From an uncultured Actinomycetes bacterium (GTDB taxonomy: Bacteria; Actinomycetota; Actinomycetes; Nanopelagicales; Nanopelagicaceae), in assembly GCA_903834145.1 (NCBI GenBank), contig CAILHY010000027.1, forward strand, positions 1 to 64,000: a stretch of 64,000 bases of DNA. Direction: 5' to 3'. Of this stretch, positions 1-9,293 are shown one piece after another (position 1 is the first letter of the stretch; each line of letters starts with the position of its first letter). The notes beneath the pieces were generated by a model, which worked only from the letters and a program-made list of their open reading frames with translations, did no database searches and had not been told where the DNA came from. A program made the position numbers and the translations under genes.

Positions 1-969
1 ATGGCTCGCCTGCATACAGGCAAGCAAAAGATTTTTTCAACATACCGTTCTTATCACGGCAACACTGGCTCAGCGATTAGTTCCACTGGCGATCCACGCC
101 GTTTCCCTAACGAAAATAGCATTGGTCACGTTCACTTCTGGGGCCCATACCTATACCGTTCATCCTTTTGGGCAACCACTGAAGAGCAAGAATGCGCACG
201 CGCTCTGGAGCACTTAGAGCAAACCATTATTTTTGAAGGTCCAAAGACCATCGCAGCAATCCTTATTGAATCCGTGCCAGGTACTGCTGGAATCTTGGTG
301 CCACCAAAGGGTTATCTAGAAGGTGTTCGAGCACTGTGCGATAAGTACGAGATCCTTTGGATCGCTGATGAAGTTATGGCGGGCTTTGGCCGTACAGGCA
401 AATGGTTCGCATTCAAGCATTCCACAGTCGAGCCAGATCTAATTGTTTTCGCAAAGGGAATTACATCAGGGTATGTCCCACTTGGTGGTGTCATCATCCC
501 TGACTACATCGCTAAAACATTCGACGACCGCGTATTTCCTGGCGGCTTGACTTACTCAGGTCATCCCCTTGCATGTGCCACCGCCGTTGCAACGATTGAT
601 GCAATGAAAGAAGAAGGTATGGTCGAACATGCTGCGCATATCGGCGAGACCATTCTTGGCCCAGGGCTTCGCGAGTTAGCAAAGAAGCACAAGGTCATCG
701 GGGATGTTCGCGGAGCGGGCGTTTTCTGGGGAATGGACATAGTCACCGATCGCGAATCTCGCGCACCGATGGCACCGTACGGTTCTTCAAGCCCTGCAAT
801 GAATGAACTTATTGCAGCGTGCAAGAAGCATGGTTTGATGCCATTTCCAAACTTTAACCGTTTGCATATGACTCCTCCCTGCAATATTTCTGAAGCTGAT
901 GCTCGACTTGGTTTGGAGATGTTGGATAAAGCACTTACTGAAATCGGAAAGCACTACACCGGCGCGTAA
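1..969 (+). CDS. class III (omega) aminotransferase, 5'-truncated
   Basis: This is the C-terminal part of a PLP-dependent class III aminotransferase, which moves an amino group from an amine or amino acid to a 2-oxoacid. It shows the IADEVMAGFGRTG segment (Asp that binds the PLP ring nitrogen) and the Schiff-base lysine in FAKGITSGYVPLGG (Lys152 of the visible part). Family members are about 430-460 residues long, so the ATG at base 1 is almost certainly internal and some 100-130 residues lie outside the window. It ends 26 bases before a 3-oxoacid CoA-transferase pair on the same strand, which suggests a shared catabolic operon. The substrate cannot be told from the sequence; taurine, beta-alanine, GABA or aspartate-family substrates are all possible. 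Confidence 0.9.
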   Translation: MARLHTGKQKIFSTYRSYHGNTGSAISSTGDPRRFPNENSIGHVHFWGPYLYRSSFWATTEEQECARALEHLEQTIIFEGPKTIAAILIESVPGTAGILVPPKGYLEGVRALCDKYEILWIADEVMAGFGRTGKWFAFKHSTVEPDLIVFAKGITSGYVPLGGVIIPDYIAKTFDDRVFPGGLTYSGHPLACATAVATIDAMKEEGMVEHAAHIGETILGPGLRELAKKHKVIGDVRGAGVFWGMDIVTDRESRAPMAPYGSSSPAMNELIAACKKHGLMPFPNFNRLHMTPPCNISEADARLGLEMLDKALTEIGKHYTGA

Positions 970-995
970 TAGCAGCAACCGACACGGAGGATTGC

Positions 996-1712
996 ATGAC
1001 GAAGCTGTACGAAAGTATTTCTCAGTCACTCGATGGTGTCCTCCGGGACGGAATGACTCTTGCAGTCGGCGGCTTTGGACTCTCTGGCATTCCTTCAGAT
1101 TTGATTGAAGCGGTGAGAGATACTGGAGTAAAAGATTTGACCGTTGTCTCCAACAATATGGGAGTAGATGGGAAAGGTCTTGGCCTGTTGCTTGAAAATG
1201 GCCAAGTACGCAAAGTGATTGCATCTTACGTAGGAGAAAACAAACTATTCGCTGAGCAATTTCTTGCAGGAAACCTTGAGGTTGAATTCAGTCCGCAAGG
1301 AACTTTGGCCGAGCGCCTTCGGTGTGGAGGCGCAGGCATCCCTGCTTTTTACACAAAAACCGGCGTCGGAACACTTGTTGCAGAAGGAAAGCCTCACGCC
1401 GAATTCGATGGTGCAACCTACGTGCAAGAGCGTGGCATCGTGACCGATGTAGCACTGGTGCATGCATATCTCGCCGACACGGCAGGAAACTTGGTGTATC
1501 GATACACCGCACGCAATTTCAACCCTCTGGTTGCAACCGTCGGACGAGTCACCATTGCCGAAGCTGAACGTATCGTCCCGGCTGGAGAGATCGATCCTAA
1601 CCATGTAATAACTCCTGGAGTTTTCGTGCACCGCCTTGCTAAATGCACTGATCGTGAGAAAGATATTGAACAGCGCACCGTACGTCCACGCCCCGTCACT
1701 GTGACGAATTAG
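996..1712 (+). CDS. scoA: 3-oxoacid CoA-transferase subunit A
   Basis: Subunit A (238 aa) of a family I CoA-transferase that moves CoA from succinyl-CoA to a 3-oxoacid such as acetoacetate. The N-terminus carries the family's GxxLAVGGFGLSGIP stretch (about residues 19-33), and the central region has the NNMGVDGKGLGLL segment typical of ScoA/AtoD/PcaI. An ACGGAGG Shine-Dalgarno sequence precedes the ATG. Subunit B follows after 31 bases. The convergent thiolase next door supports acetoacetate or ketone-body use; 3-oxoadipate (PcaI) is an alternative that sequence inspection alone does not exclude. Confidence 0.92.
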   Translation: MTKLYESISQSLDGVLRDGMTLAVGGFGLSGIPSDLIEAVRDTGVKDLTVVSNNMGVDGKGLGLLLENGQVRKVIASYVGENKLFAEQFLAGNLEVEFSPQGTLAERLRCGGAGIPAFYTKTGVGTLVAEGKPHAEFDGATYVQERGIVTDVALVHAYLADTAGNLVYRYTARNFNPLVATVGRVTIAEAERIVPAGEIDPNHVITPGVFVHRLAKCTDREKDIEQRTVRPRPVTVTN

Positions 1713-1743
1713 CGATTCACTCTAGAGATGAAGGACTGAAACA

Positions 1744-2382
1744 ATGGGTTGGACTAGAGATGAGATGGCCGCGCTTGCAGCTTCAGAATTGATCGACGGC
1801 GATTATGTAAATCTTGGCATCGGTATTCCTACTTTGGTTGCTAATAATTTGCCGGCGGGAGTTTCTGTCACCCTTCAAAGTGAAAATGGAATCTTGGGGA
1901 TGGGTCAATTTCCATTCGAAGGCGAAGAAGACGCCGACCTCATTAACGCAGGAAAACAAACAGTGACGCTCATAGATGGCGCATCGATCTTTGACTCCTC
2001 AGTTTCATTCGGAATGATTCGAGGTGGCCACGTAAAAGTTGCGATTCTCGGAGCCATGGAGGTCTCGGCAACAGGGGATCTCGCTAACTGGACCATTCCA
2101 GGCAAAATGGTAAAGGGCATGGGAGGCGCCATGGATCTCGTTGCAGGCACCCCTCGAGTCATAGTTTTAACCGAGCACGTAGCAAAAGATGGCTCTCCAA
2201 AAATAGTAAATAAATGTTCACTTCCGCTTACGGGAGTTGGTGTCGTTGATCGAATAATTTCCGACCTTGCCATGTTTGATGTCACCGACAATGGTTTAGT
2301 CCTTCGAAAGCGGGCGCCAGGCGTTAGCGTTGAGGAAATTCGCGAAAAGACCCAGCCAGAATTTGTTGTTGACGAATTCTAA
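1744..2382 (+). CDS. scoB: 3-oxoacid CoA-transferase subunit B
   Basis: Subunit B (212 aa) of the CoA-transferase. The catalytic glutamate is in [11 protein letters not shown] (Glu47), which forms the glutamyl-CoA thioester in this family. The [13 protein letters not shown] segment before it and [13 protein letters not shown] later are also diagnostic. It forms the heteromer with the subunit A gene just upstream. Its stop lies only 10 bases from the stop of the convergent thiolase gene, so the two transcripts face each other: activation to acetoacetyl-CoA on one strand and thiolysis to acetyl-CoA on the other. Confidence 0.93.
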   Translation: MGWTRDEMAALAASELIDGDYVNLGIGIPTLVANNLPAGVSVTLQSENGILGMGQFPFEGEEDADLINAGKQTVTLIDGASIFDSSVSFGMIRGGHVKVAILGAMEVSATGDLANWTIPGKMVKGMGGAMDLVAGTPRVIVLTEHVAKDGSPKIVNKCSLPLTGVGVVDRIISDLAMFDVTDNGLVLRKRAPGVSVEEIREKTQPEFVVDEF

Positions 2383-2392
2383 AAACAAGTCG

Positions 2393-3571
2393 CTATCTTT
2401 TAAAGATCAGCGCATCTCCTTGGCCACCGCCGCCGCATAGAGCGGCAACTCCGTAACCGCTGCCCTTGGCTTTGAGTTGGTATGCCACATGCAAAGCAAG
2501 TCGAGCACCTGACATTCCCAAGGGATGACCCACCGCAATAGCACCGCCGTGGATATTCACTTTATCTGCAGAGAGTCCCAGCCCATTAGTTGAAGCGATG
2601 CCAACTGCAGCAAATGCTTCGTTGATTTCTACAATGTCCAATTGACCTATTGAGATTCCCTCTTTTTCGACTGCCAGCTTGATTGCATTTGCTGGTTGCT
2701 CGTGAAGTGAAGCATCAGGCCCTGCCACCATGCCTTGTGCGCCAATTTCACAGAGCCAATCAAGTCCCAATGCAATCGCCTTTTCCTTGAGCATTACGAC
2801 AACTGCTGCGCCGCCATCTGAAATTTGTGAAGCAGAACCAGCAGTGATTGTGCCTGTAGGTGAAAATGCAGGTCGCAGTTTTGCAAGCCCTTCAAGTGTT
2901 GTATCTGCTCGGACGCCTTCGTCGGCAGAGAAGATAGTGACGTTGCCTTTTCGATCCTTCAGTTCTACGGGGACAATCTCTTCATTGAAAACTCCTGCAG
3001 CTTGCGCACTTGCTGCGCGCAGATGAGACTCAAGGGCGAAACTGTCTTGAGCCTCGCGCGTCATTGCATATCGTGAATTATTCTTTTCTGTTGCATCGCC
3101 CATGCCCATTTGATCAATACTGCAAAAGAGACCATCAAGGAGCATCGAATCCTTCAAGACACCATCGCCCAATTTGTTGCCCGTGCGCGAATTTAATAAT
3201 AAGTGCGGCGAATTTGTCATCGACTCCATTCCACCTGCAACAATTACATCAAATTCACCAAGACGGATAAGTTGATCTGCAAGTGCAATCGCGTTCAAAC
3301 CCGATAAACACACTTTATTTACCAAGATTGATGGAATACCCATCGGGAGTCCGCCTTTGATACCTGCGTTTCTGGCAGGACCTTGTCCAGCACCTGCTTG
3401 CAATACGTGGCCCATAATCAAGTACTGCACTTGATCGGGAGCGATGCCGGCACGACTTACCGCCGCCTTGATTGCGATGCCACCTAAATCTGTTGCGCTC
3501 AATGCGCTGAGTGCGCCGCTGAATTTTCCGATGGGAGTTCTAGCACCTGCCACGATCACTGAGGTTCTCAT
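2393..3571 (-). CDS. acetyl-CoA C-acetyltransferase (thiolase)
   Basis: Thiolase of 392 aa, a typical full length, that interconverts acetoacetyl-CoA plus CoA and two acetyl-CoA. All three catalytic residues are present: nucleophile Cys88 (NKVCLSGLNA), His349 (GGAIAVGHPLGMSGAR) and Cys379 (ALCGGGGQGDA). The NEAF motif is at about 317-320. The start ATG has no good ribosome site but has TAATAT seven bases upstream (3579-3584), which fits a leaderless transcript. It is convergent with scoAB. The short acyl pocket suggests acetoacetyl-CoA, but 3-oxoadipyl-CoA cannot be excluded. Confidence 0.93.
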   Translation of the reverse strand: MRTSVIVAGARTPIGKFSGALSALSATDLGGIAIKAAVSRAGIAPDQVQYLIMGHVLQAGAGQGPARNAGIKGGLPMGIPSILVNKVCLSGLNAIALADQLIRLGEFDVIVAGGMESMTNSPHLLLNSRTGNKLGDGVLKDSMLLDGLFCSIDQMGMGDATEKNNSRYAMTREAQDSFALESHLRAASAQAAGVFNEEIVPVELKDRKGNVTIFSADEGVRADTTLEGLAKLRPAFSPTGTITAGSASQISDGGAAVVVMLKEKAIALGLDWLCEIGAQGMVAGPDASLHEQPANAIKLAVEKEGISIGQLDIVEINEAFAAVGIASTNGLGLSADKVNIHGGAIAVGHPLGMSGARLALHVAYQLKAKGSGYGVAALCGGGGQGDALIFKR

Positions 3572-3578
3572 GTGTTAG

Positions 3579-3584
3579 ATATTA
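3579..3584 (-). promoter_or_regulatory. putative -10 box of a leaderless promoter (thiolase gene)
   Basis: On the minus strand TAATAT lies seven bases before the thiolase ATG, with no Shine-Dalgarno sequence. This spacing would put the transcription start at or next to the A of the ATG, as in actinobacterial leaderless mRNAs. Confidence 0.4.
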
Positions 3585-3591
3585 GTCTGGG

Positions 3592-4959
3592 TTATCGAGA
3601 ATATTGATTCCCCAGTGGTCCTTTTGCTGCGGCGAGAAGGAGGTTCTTTGTCACGCCTGTTACAAAAGCTCGAGTAGCAGCAGGTACATCTTTTGTAAGG
3701 CCTCGTTCAACCCATTTCATGGTGCCTACCGAAATGGTGCCTGCCCCACTTGGAGAAATGCCGTAAATCATTTCTGAAGTTGTTTCCCTGGGCAGTAATG
3801 ATCCGCAGGTTACAGCTGATTTAGCAACCACATGTAGGGCTCCGACAAAATGTGAGGGAACTTCTAGGTGATCTACTTCTGGTCCAATAATCCCTGCAAA
3901 CTTTTGGCCTTTGGAAACTTTTAAACCATCAAAAACAAACGAGGATGGATCGGCAACCGTAAAGCTACCGGTAGCCGGAAAGCAATTATATTTCTGCCCG
4001 GTCAGAATTGATTCATGCTTGTTGAGAGAACGAAAACGAATTGTCGGATTAGTTTTATTTGGATCTTCGGTTGCAGATTTGTAGATGGACATTTGAAGGC
4101 CATCGGCACTAAGACGTGTTTGCCAATAGGCAATGTTTGCCCCAAAGAAGAGAAGGTTTGTTCCTTGAGTTCGTGCAGTTTCAACCGCCGTTCGTTCCGC
4201 GCCCGTCCAATACTCATCATGCCCGCCAGAAACATACGCGACAGCGCCGTCGAGCAGATGTGGAATCATCGATACATCAACATCTGTAACATAATCGATA
4301 TTTAGTCCAAGCTCTTCTGCAGTTTCCAAAAGAGGACGCACATAATTGAGATATTTGCCGCTTCCATATCCCCAGTCAGTGGGGCGGTTGAAGGAAAGCA
4401 CGCGCGCACGATCTGAGAATCCCGCGGTTCCACGGTACGCACTTGCGCCTTGCCACCTGTCGTAGGCCAAACTTGTCATTGTTGGGATCACAAGAACAAC
4501 AGTTCCAACTGCACTGGGTTGACGAATAGTTAGCGTCATATATGCCTGATGGCCGACGCTGGTATCGATCTTCACTAAATAGAAACCTGGAATTAAAACT
4601 GTTGTTGGAATCTTCAAACTCAAGGGCCAGTGGCTTTCACTCATGTGAGTGATTGGGTCAATTACCTGCGCTGCTTGCTGAACGCATGGGAGCCAACCCG
4701 AACTCCAATAGGGTTCGGCGCCGACGCCCTCGTAATAGCCCATGCGATATGCCGTGAGAGAAAAGGTCCCCTTGGGACAGGTTACAAAGGCGCTAACGCT
4801 GTTACCTGATGTGGTCGAAGCTGGCGAGATAAAACCCGCAGTATCAACTTTGAAATTCGCTTTAGATATACCCCATTCGATGTTTTGAGCACTGGCTGGT
4901 GCACCCAATCCCGTCGCGATCAACGCGAGGCAAAGCAGAAAGGACCAACGTTTCATCAT
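3592..4959 (-). CDS. secreted N,N-dimethylformamidase large-subunit-like protein
   Basis: A 455-residue exported protein with a signal peptide (MMKR, hydrophobic core, cleavage after PASA at residue 24). The mature part resembles the C-terminal region of the N,N-dimethylformamidase beta subunit family, with the typical VSGGHDEYW motif (residues 243-251), FGANIAYWQ shortly after, and RMGYYEGVGA near residue 72. Characterised family members are cytoplasmic iron amidohydrolases; an exported stand-alone version is different and its substrate is unknown. It follows ychF by six bases and so is probably cotranscribed with it. I cannot confirm the metal ligands by eye. Confidence 0.75.
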   Translation of the reverse strand: MMKRWSFLLCLALIATGLGAPASAQNIEWGISKANFKVDTAGFISPASTTSGNSVSAFVTCPKGTFSLTAYRMGYYEGVGAEPYWSSGWLPCVQQAAQVIDPITHMSESHWPLSLKIPTTVLIPGFYLVKIDTSVGHQAYMTLTIRQPSAVGTVVLVIPTMTSLAYDRWQGASAYRGTAGFSDRARVLSFNRPTDWGYGSGKYLNYVRPLLETAEELGLNIDYVTDVDVSMIPHLLDGAVAYVSGGHDEYWTGAERTAVETARTQGTNLLFFGANIAYWQTRLSADGLQMSIYKSATEDPNKTNPTIRFRSLNKHESILTGQKYNCFPATGSFTVADPSSFVFDGLKVSKGQKFAGIIGPEVDHLEVPSHFVGALHVVAKSAVTCGSLLPRETTSEMIYGISPSGAGTISVGTMKWVERGLTKDVPAATRAFVTGVTKNLLLAAAKGPLGNQYSR

Positions 4960-4965
4960 GCCGAG

Positions 4966-6039
4966 CTAAACGTTAAACCTAAATTCGACAACGTCTCCAT
5001 CGTGCATGACATATTCCTTGCCTTCCATGCGTACTTTGCCGTGTGCTTTTGCCTCAGCCATAGAGCCCGCTGTTACAAGGTCATCAAAGGAGACTACTTC
5101 GGCTTTAATGAAACCCTTTTGGAAATCGGTGTGAATAACACCTGCAGCCATTGGCGCTGTGTCCCCCACGTGAATCGTCCACGCCCGAGCCTCTTTAGGG
5201 CCAGCCGTTAAGTAAGTCTGCAACCCCAGAGTCCTAAAGCCAACATGTGCCAGCGTTGCAAGACCAGGTTCAGTAAGGCCAATAGATTCTAAAAGTTCCA
5301 GAGCATCTTCATCACTGAGTTCAGCGAGTTCGGCCTCCGTCTTTGCATCCAAGAAAATTGCTTCAGCAGGTGCAACAAGGGCGGCTAGTTTCGTGCGAAG
5401 CTCTTGATCATTTAATTCTGCAGCATCAACGTTGAATACGTAGAGAAATGGTTTGGCTGTCATGAGGTGCAATTCTTCAAGGAGCGCGAGATCTACCTTG
5501 CTGCTAGAAAGTGGCTTACCTTCATTGAGAATTCGTTCGGCTTCCTTCACTGCATCCACAACATGCTGGCGCTCTTTGTTGACTCGCGCCTCTTTTTCTA
5601 TACGAGGAAGCGCCTTCTCAATTGTTTGTAAATCTGCGAGCGCCAATTCTGTGTTGATGATTTCCATATCGCTGGCTGGATCCACACGACCTTCAACGTG
5701 AATCACATCGCCATCGCCGAAAACTCGGATGACCTGACAGATCGCATCGGTTTCGCGGATATTTGCCAAAAATTTATTGCCAAGCCCTGCACCTTCTGAG
5801 GCGCCTTTTACAATTCCGGCAATATCTACGAAAGAAACCACGGCCGGCAAAATTGTCTGGGACCCAAAGATCCCTGCCAGCACAGCCAGGCGAGCATCGG
5901 GTACGCCCACGACCCCGACATTGGGCTCGATTGTGGCAAAGGGATAGTTGGCGGCCAGGACGTTGTTCTTGGTCAGGGCATTAAAAAGGGTGGACTTGCC
6001 GACGTTGGGCATTCCGACGATTCCAATAGAGAGGCTCAC
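4966..6039 (-). CDS. ychF: ribosome-binding ATPase/GTPase YchF
   Basis: OBG-family P-loop protein of 357 aa, close to the normal ~360. It has Walker A GMPNVGKS (9-16), switch II DIAG (72-75), the non-canonical G4 motif NVDAAE (203-208) that gives YchF/OLA1 its ATP preference, and a C-terminal TGS domain (about 280-357). YchF binds ribosomes and influences translation under stress. The start codon is GTG. It is divergent from rmuC with 51 bases between starts; the neighbourhood of ychF and a DUF6542 protein is common in actinobacteria (from memory). Confidence 0.97.
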   Translation of the reverse strand: MSLSIGIVGMPNVGKSTLFNALTKNNVLAANYPFATIEPNVGVVGVPDARLAVLAGIFGSQTILPAVVSFVDIAGIVKGASEGAGLGNKFLANIRETDAICQVIRVFGDGDVIHVEGRVDPASDMEIINTELALADLQTIEKALPRIEKEARVNKERQHVVDAVKEAERILNEGKPLSSSKVDLALLEELHLMTAKPFLYVFNVDAAELNDQELRTKLAALVAPAEAIFLDAKTEAELAELSDEDALELLESIGLTEPGLATLAHVGFRTLGLQTYLTAGPKEARAWTIHVGDTAPMAAGVIHTDFQKGFIKAEVVSFDDLVTAGSMAEAKAHGKVRMEGKEYVMHDGDVVEFRFNV

Positions 6040-6090
6040 AAGAAGTAGAGCCTACGGGTCTTCGTCAGTGGTTCCTGCCACGATAGGCCC

Positions 6091-7254
6091 ATGACCATTC
6101 TTATAGGCGCAATCGCCCTGGCTTTGGGCGCAATTATCGGTTACTTGTTGGCCAAATCACGAGCCGCTGGCGTCAGCGCCGAGTTAGCTCTGGCCAAAGG
6201 TTCGGTCCTCTCCCTCGAGAAACAGATCGCGACCATGCAGGGTGCGCAGACTGAGACCACTCGATTGGCTACTGAGTTAGAAGCGATGAAGAAATCCGTC
6301 GAAGTTCTCTCATCTCAAGCGCGCGAAGCAGATCGAAGTCGGATCGCAGCAGAGGAAGGTATTCGCAAGGACTTAACAAATATGGCGCAAGCAAATAAGT
6401 CTTTGCTCGATGAAACGACAAAAATTGCAGGAGCACTGACCAGTTCGCAAAAGCGTGGAAAATTTGGCGAAGCACAATTGGAGTTATTACTTGAAACGTC
6501 AGGTCTTATCGAGGGAGAACACTTCACGCGTCAGAAGTCTTTTAGGGCCGATGATGAGAAGACCGGTATCCCTGACATCACAATTTCAATGCCAGGTTCT
6601 AGTCTGCTCTTCATCGATTCCAAATTTCCATTCGAACGCATTCTTGAAGCATACGAAACTGCAGACCCCGATAAACGTGAAGAATTAATTGCCCAACATG
6701 CTGAAGACTTACGCAAACATGTCGATGCGCTAGCAAAGCGCGGATATGCCGACAAAGATTCATCGCCAAACTTCGTTGTGCTCTTTGCGCCCTTTGAATC
6801 TATTTTGACTGAGGCGCTTCGGGTCAACAGCAATTTACTTAACTATGCTTTTGCTAAAGGTGTCACGATCGCAACTCCCACAACCATGATGGCTCTATTG
6901 CATACAGTGGGATACATCTTTAGTCGCAACCGTTTGGCTGAGAGCGCAACCGAAATCCAAGAGCTAGCGGGGGCCTTCCTTAAAAACGTCGGCGCATTGC
7001 ATGCCAAGATCCTCACGGTGGGCGATCGCCTTAAGAGCACGCTCAAGGCCTACAACGAGATGATTCCAACAGCTGAAAGTACCGTCCTGAGCCCAGCTAA
7101 AAAGATCATGAACCTTGGAGTGTCAGGAGATGCCAGTAAAGTTAAGTCCATACCTGAAGTCTCCGAGAATGTACGCCAGCTCAAGAGCAATCTTGCACTG
7201 GATGCCCCCGATGATTTCATTGATGCAGAAGAGATTGACGAGGAGAACACATGA
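6091..7254 (+). CDS. rmuC: DNA recombination protein RmuC homolog
   Basis: A 387-residue RmuC-family protein: one N-terminal membrane segment (residues 2-20), a coiled-coil stretch (about 30-100), then the RmuC nuclease-like domain (about 110-350), with family stretches such as KRGKFGEAQLELLLE and IPDITISMPGSSLLFIDSKFPFE. RmuC limits DNA inversion and recombination in E. coli; the exact activity is unproven. The next gene starts inside its stop codon (ATGA overlap), so the two are translationally coupled. Confidence 0.93.
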   Translation: MTILIGAIALALGAIIGYLLAKSRAAGVSAELALAKGSVLSLEKQIATMQGAQTETTRLATELEAMKKSVEVLSSQAREADRSRIAAEEGIRKDLTNMAQANKSLLDETTKIAGALTSSQKRGKFGEAQLELLLETSGLIEGEHFTRQKSFRADDEKTGIPDITISMPGSSLLFIDSKFPFERILEAYETADPDKREELIAQHAEDLRKHVDALAKRGYADKDSSPNFVVLFAPFESILTEALRVNSNLLNYAFAKGVTIATPTTMMALLHTVGYIFSRNRLAESATEIQELAGAFLKNVGALHAKILTVGDRLKSTLKAYNEMIPTAESTVLSPAKKIMNLGVSGDASKVKSIPEVSENVRQLKSNLALDAPDDFIDAEEIDEENT

Positions 7255-7646
7255 CATCCCCAACAGTTCAACGACCAGCTATTGCCATCTCGAAAAAGGG
7301 TCTCACCAAGCCAGGAGTCGCTGTGCTACAAACCCTGCTGATTGGGCTCGCTTCGGTGGCTGAACTAGAGATTCGCCATGGCATCGGTATTTCTACTTCG
7401 ATAGCGCTCTGCATATGTGCCATCGGTGGCGTTCGCTTTGGACGAAAAGGCAGTGAATATGTCTGCGCTGCGACTCCCCCATTGGCCTTTGCCATTATTG
7501 TCTTTGCCACGCTCATCATGATCGACGGATTTCATCCATCACGTTTTGGTGTCGATTTCGTTGCCGCGTTGGCAAGCGTCGCGCCATATTTAATCGCGAG
7601 CGCTGCCTACGCGTGGTTTAACTTCTACAAATCTCGTAAAGATTAA
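7251..7646 (+). CDS. small membrane protein, DUF6542-like
   Basis: A 131-residue integral membrane protein with about four hydrophobic segments (roughly residues 23-38, 46-62, 75-92 and 103-123) and short basic ends. The arrangement and its place beside ychF and rmuC fit the actinobacterial DUF6542 family, whose function is unknown. Its ATG overlaps the rmuC stop by four bases. No catalytic motif is visible. Confidence 0.7.
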   Translation: MTSPTVQRPAIAISKKGLTKPGVAVLQTLLIGLASVAELEIRHGIGISTSIALCICAIGGVRFGRKGSEYVCAATPPLAFAIIVFATLIMIDGFHPSRFGVDFVAALASVAPYLIASAAYAWFNFYKSRKD

Positions 7647-7667
7647 ACTTTAAACTTCGATATTGCT

Positions 7668-9293
7668 TTAGCTATGAGCCGGTGAATTGCTCCATGTGAA
7701 GTATCCGCCATCGAGATTTAACGCATTAAATCCATATTCTTTCAGAAGTAATGCGGCTGTGTGCCCGCGTTGACCTACTTGGCAATTTACAACAACATTC
7801 TTATTGGTAAATTCTGAAATACGCTCTCGAATTTCATCGACAGGAATATTGACCGAACCAGGAATGGTTCCGCGCGCATATTCTCCGGCGCCACGAACAT
7901 CAACAAGGGCGTATCCCTTTTCACGATAAGCCTCGACTTCGTGCCATTGAACGTTTCCGGTCAATTTAGAAACTAGGTTCTCTGCGATATAGCCAAGCAT
8001 GTTGACCGGATCCTTCGCTGAGCCAAAAGGTGGGGCGTACGCCAACTCCAGGTCAGCTAATTCTGGCGCCGTGATTTTTCCACGCATCGCTGTTGCAATA
8101 ACATCAATGCGTTTATCCACGCCCTCTTTGCCGATACCTTGAGCACCGAGAATTTCTCCAGAATTTGGATCCAGCAATAACTTTAAGGAGATCGTTTGTG
8201 CTCCTGGGTAATAACCTGCGTGTGAGCCTGGATGCGTATGAATGGCCAGGTATGGACGTTTGGCGGCAATTAACCGCTTTTCATTCCATCCAGTGGTTGC
8301 AATCATCAAATCGAAAACTTTTACGATAGCTGTCCCAATGGTGAGTACGGGTCGAACAGGGAGCCCATTGATGTGGTCGGCAACCACGCGCCCGTGGCGG
8401 TTAGCCAAGTTTGCAAGTGGAACAAGTGTGGAATTCCCGTCCAATGAATCACGCTTCTGGGCAACGTCACCGACTGCATAAATATCAGCATCACTAGTCT
8501 GATTAAAGTCATTGACTTCAATGCCCCCACGATCCCCGATAGTGAGTCCGGCGCTTTTGGCCAGTGCCGTATCGGGGCGAACTCCGATTGCCATGATCAC
8601 GAGATCGCTAGGGATAACCTCCCCGCTGGCTAGGGAAACAGATTGAGGCGTGATTGCCGTGACGCTATCCCCTAGATAAACATGAACTCCGTTGCGCACC
8701 ATTTCGGCGCTGACAAAGGTTGCCATTTCTGGATCTAGCGGTGCGAGAAGTTGCGGGGTTGCCTCGACAATAGATGTTGTAATCCCTTTGTGAACAAAGT
8801 TCTCCGCAATTTCTACCCCAATAAATCCTCCGCCAATTACTACCGCGCTTCGAGGGGCAAGTTTTACTTGTTCAACAATTCGTTCAACATCTTCAACGGT
8901 GCGAAGGGTCATAGCAAACTCTGCTCCGGGCAAGTTTGGAACTATTGGTGACGCCCCTGGACTAAGGATGAGCTTGTCGTATGAGAGAACGCTTTCCTGA
9001 CCAGAAACAAGGCTACGCAGACTTATGGTCTTCGCATCGGCATCGACACTGAGTGCTTCAGTCAGTACACGAACATCGAGCCTGAAACGTGCATGAAGTG
9101 AAGCAGGTGTTTGCAAGAACAAAGATGCTTCGTCTTCTATTACTCCACCTACATAATATGGAAGTCCACAGTTAGCGTAGGAAACGTGACCGCTTTTTTC
9201 AAGAACGATGATTTCCGCATCAACATTTAATCTGCGAAGACGAGTAGCAGCAGACATTCCACCTGCGACTCCACCAACAATGACAATCCTCAT
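7668..9293 (-). CDS. CoA-disulfide reductase with C-terminal rhodanese domain
   Basis: A 541-residue flavoprotein disulfide reductase. FAD-binding GGVAGG (8-12), the single redox cysteine in SYANCGLPYY (Cys42, the CoADR position), an NADH-binding GGGFIGVE segment, and a C-terminal rhodanese domain with active-site loop CQVGQR (Cys504). Proteins of this build reduce CoA disulfide or CoA persulfide with NAD(P)H. I chose the ATG at 9293 because MRIVIVGG is the family N-terminus, and because it forms a one-base TGATG overlap with the upstream rhodanese gene; a longer reading frame upstream of it would run into that gene. It is the last gene of the CstR-like operon and fits sulfane-sulfur handling. 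Confidence 0.93.
   Translation of the reverse strand: MRIVIVGGVAGGMSAATRLRRLNVDAEIIVLEKSGHVSYANCGLPYYVGGVIEDEASLFLQTPASLHARFRLDVRVLTEALSVDADAKTISLRSLVSGQESVLSYDKLILSPGASPIVPNLPGAEFAMTLRTVEDVERIVEQVKLAPRSAVVIGGGFIGVEIAENFVHKGITTSIVEATPQLLAPLDPEMATFVSAEMVRNGVHVYLGDSVTAITPQSVSLASGEVIPSDLVIMAIGVRPDTALAKSAGLTIGDRGGIEVNDFNQTSDADIYAVGDVAQKRDSLDGNSTLVPLANLANRHGRVVADHINGLPVRPVLTIGTAIVKVFDLMIATTGWNEKRLIAAKRPYLAIHTHPGSHAGYYPGAQTISLKLLLDPNSGEILGAQGIGKEGVDKRIDVIATAMRGKITAPELADLELAYAPPFGSAKDPVNMLGYIAENLVSKLTGNVQWHEVEAYREKGYALVDVRGAGEYARGTIPGSVNIPVDEIRERISEFTNKNVVVNCQVGQRGHTAALLLKEYGFNALNLDGGYFTWSNSPAHS

Noticed and set aside
787-1224. Minus-strand frame across the aminotransferase-CoA-transferase junction
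   Set aside because: It is a shadow of two well-supported plus-strand genes and has no recognisable domain.
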